Assembly: GCF_014649735.1 (NCBI RefSeq)
Contig: NZ_BMTP01000001.1
Location: 558,001 to 622,000, forward strand
DNA length: 64,000 nucleotides
Direction: 5' to 3'
DNA from: Streptomyces lavendofoliae
GTDB lineage: Bacteria > Actinomycetota > Actinomycetes > Streptomycetales > Streptomycetaceae
The notes under the pieces were generated by a model. The model was not told the DNA's origin, searched no databases, and saw nothing but the letters and a program-made list of their open reading frames with translations. The position numbers and the translations under genes were made by a program. Of the stretch, positions 63,130-64,000 are shown one piece after another (the first letter of the stretch is position 1; every line of letters starts with the position of its first letter).

Positions 63130-64000
63130 TCACACGCCCTGGCTGACCGAACTCATGTTGAAGTCGGGCACCCGCACCGGCGGCATCGCGGCCCGGGTGA
63201 ACCAGTCGCTCCACTCGCGCGGCAGCGTCCGCTCCGTCCGGCCGGCCTCGGTGGCCCGGGACAGCAGGTCCACCGGCGACTCGTTGAACCGGAAGTTGTT
63301 CACCTCGCCGACGACCTCGCCGTTCTCGACCAGGTACACACCGTCCCGGGTCAGCCCGGTCAGCAGCAGCGTCGCCGGGTCGACCTCGCGGATGTACCAC
63401 AGGCAGGTCAGCAGCAGCCCGCGCTCCGTGGCGGCGACCATCTCCTCCAGCGTCCGCTCGCCACCGCCGTCCAGGACCAGATTGCCGATCCCCGGCGTGA
63501 CGGGCAGCCGGGTCAGCCCGGCACTGTGCCGCGTGGTCACCAGGTGCTCCAGCCGGCCGTCCCGCACCCACTCGGTCGGCGCCAGCGGCAGCCCGTTGTC
63601 GAAGACCGACGAGTCGTCGCCCGAGGCGTGCGCGATCACGAAGGGCGCCGACTCCAGCCCCGGCTCGTTCGGGTCGCTGCGCAGGGTCAGCGGCAGCGGC
63701 GTGAGCGTCTCACCGATCCGGGTGCCGCCCCCCGGCTTGGAGAAGACGGTGCGGCCCTCGGCGGCGTCGCGGGCGGCCGACGACCACATCTGGTAGATCA
63801 GCAGGTCCGCCACGGCGGTGGGCGGCAGCAGCGTCTCGTACCGCCCCGCGGGCAGCTCGACGCGACGCTCGGCCCAGCCCAGGCGCTGCGCCAGCTCCGC
63901 GTCCAGCGCCGTCGGGTCGACGTCCTTGAAGTCCCGCGTCGAGTGCCCCGTCCACGCCGAGCGCGTCCGGTCCGGCGACTTGGCGTTCAGCTCCAGCGTC
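63130..64000 (-). CDS. TldD/PmbA family metallopeptidase-like protein, 5' end missing
   Basis: The C-terminal 290 residues are in the window and the start lies beyond its right edge. The sequence LPPTAVADLLIYQMWSSAARDAAEG, then FSKPGGGTRIGE and LVLDGGGERTLEEMVAATERGLLLT (parts), matches the PmbA/TldE half of the TldD-TldE protease. The metal-binding HExxxH motif belongs to the TldD partner, so this copy is probably the non-catalytic subunit. The partner would be expected upstream, outside the window. It precedes tyrS and may share its transcript. Confidence 0.85.
   Translation of the reverse strand, partial: TLELNAKSPDRTRSAWTGHSTRDFKDVDPTALDAELAQRLGWAERRVELPAGRYETLLPPTAVADLLIYQMWSSAARDAAEGRTVFSKPGGGTRIGETLTPLPLTLRSDPNEPGLESAPFVIAHASGDDSSVFDNGLPLAPTEWVRDGRLEHLVTTRHSAGLTRLPVTPGIGNLVLDGGGERTLEEMVAATERGLLLTCLWYIREVDPATLLLTGLTRDGVYLVENGEVVGEVNNFRFNESPVDLLSRATEAGRTERTLPREWSDWFTRAAMPPVRVPDFNMSSVSQGV

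Overview
The window is a 64 kb piece of a very GC-rich actinobacterial chromosome, almost certainly from a Streptomyces. The evidence is third-position GC bias, many GTG starts, leaderless-type promoters, an ectABCD operon, a class E sortase (LAETG) substrate, a Gbn-type nucleoid protein and an actinobacterial PitH2 phosphate transporter. From memory, the order ect - LAETG protein - cobalamin genes - pit - gbn - crotonase - moaA - tyrS matches the conserved SCO18xx core of S. coelicolor. The galactan locus, the EACC1/caspase pair and the NACHT-LRR gene look more accessory.

Layout. 1-2.1 kb: end of a class V aminotransferase, then a MarR repressor divergent from an old-yellow-enzyme reductase, with an inverted-repeat operator between them. 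2.1-10.4 kb: a galactan-use locus (LacI repressor, two permeases and a sugar-binding lipoprotein; divergent GH42 beta-galactosidase and secreted GH53 endo-galactanase). 10.5-13.8 kb: ectoine and hydroxyectoine operon ectABCD. 14.4-17.7 kb: LysR regulator, class V aminotransferase and amidohydrolase. 17.8-20.4 kb: an iron-box-controlled pair (Ntn-hydrolase acylase plus siderophore-type acetyltransferase). 20.7-21.7 kb: LAETG-anchored surface protein. 21.8-24.1 kb: EACC1 plus membrane-anchored caspase-like protease, a predicted conflict or cell-death module. 24.1-32.5 kb: a cobalamin operon (cobD, cobQ, cobaltochelatase, cobO, cobB, cobE-like, cobC) behind a B12 riboswitch. 32.5-34.1 kb: PiT phosphate transporter with a PHO box and a small membrane partner.

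34.4-45.2 kb: class II aldolase, alpha/beta hydrolase, a conserved unknown, VOC protein, ABC-F ATPase with a possible leader peptide, Gbn, crotonase, and an Asp23/Gls24-AmaP envelope-stress cluster. 45.3-50.2 kb: an SDR lacking its usual catalytic pair, a GH15 enzyme, SURF1, a zinc-binding small protein and a DEDDh exonuclease with BRCT domain. 50.4-53.5 kb: NACHT-LRR STAND ATPase. 53.7-59.1 kb: CoA transferase, secreted subtilase, and the DUF485-ActP acetate uptake pair. 59.2-64 kb: MoaA, a small zinc-type protein preceded by two C-rich-loop hairpins (6C-RNA-like), a DUF3099 protein, a GlsB/YeaQ membrane protein, TyrS and the start of a TldD/PmbA-family protein that runs off the window.

The most interesting items are the EACC1-caspase module and the NACHT-LRR protein (two NLR/caspase-like systems about 26 kb apart), the iron-regulated cytoplasmic acylase plus siderophore acetyltransferase, the leaderless 7-codon leader before the ABC-F gene, and the paired C-loop hairpins near 60.55 kb.
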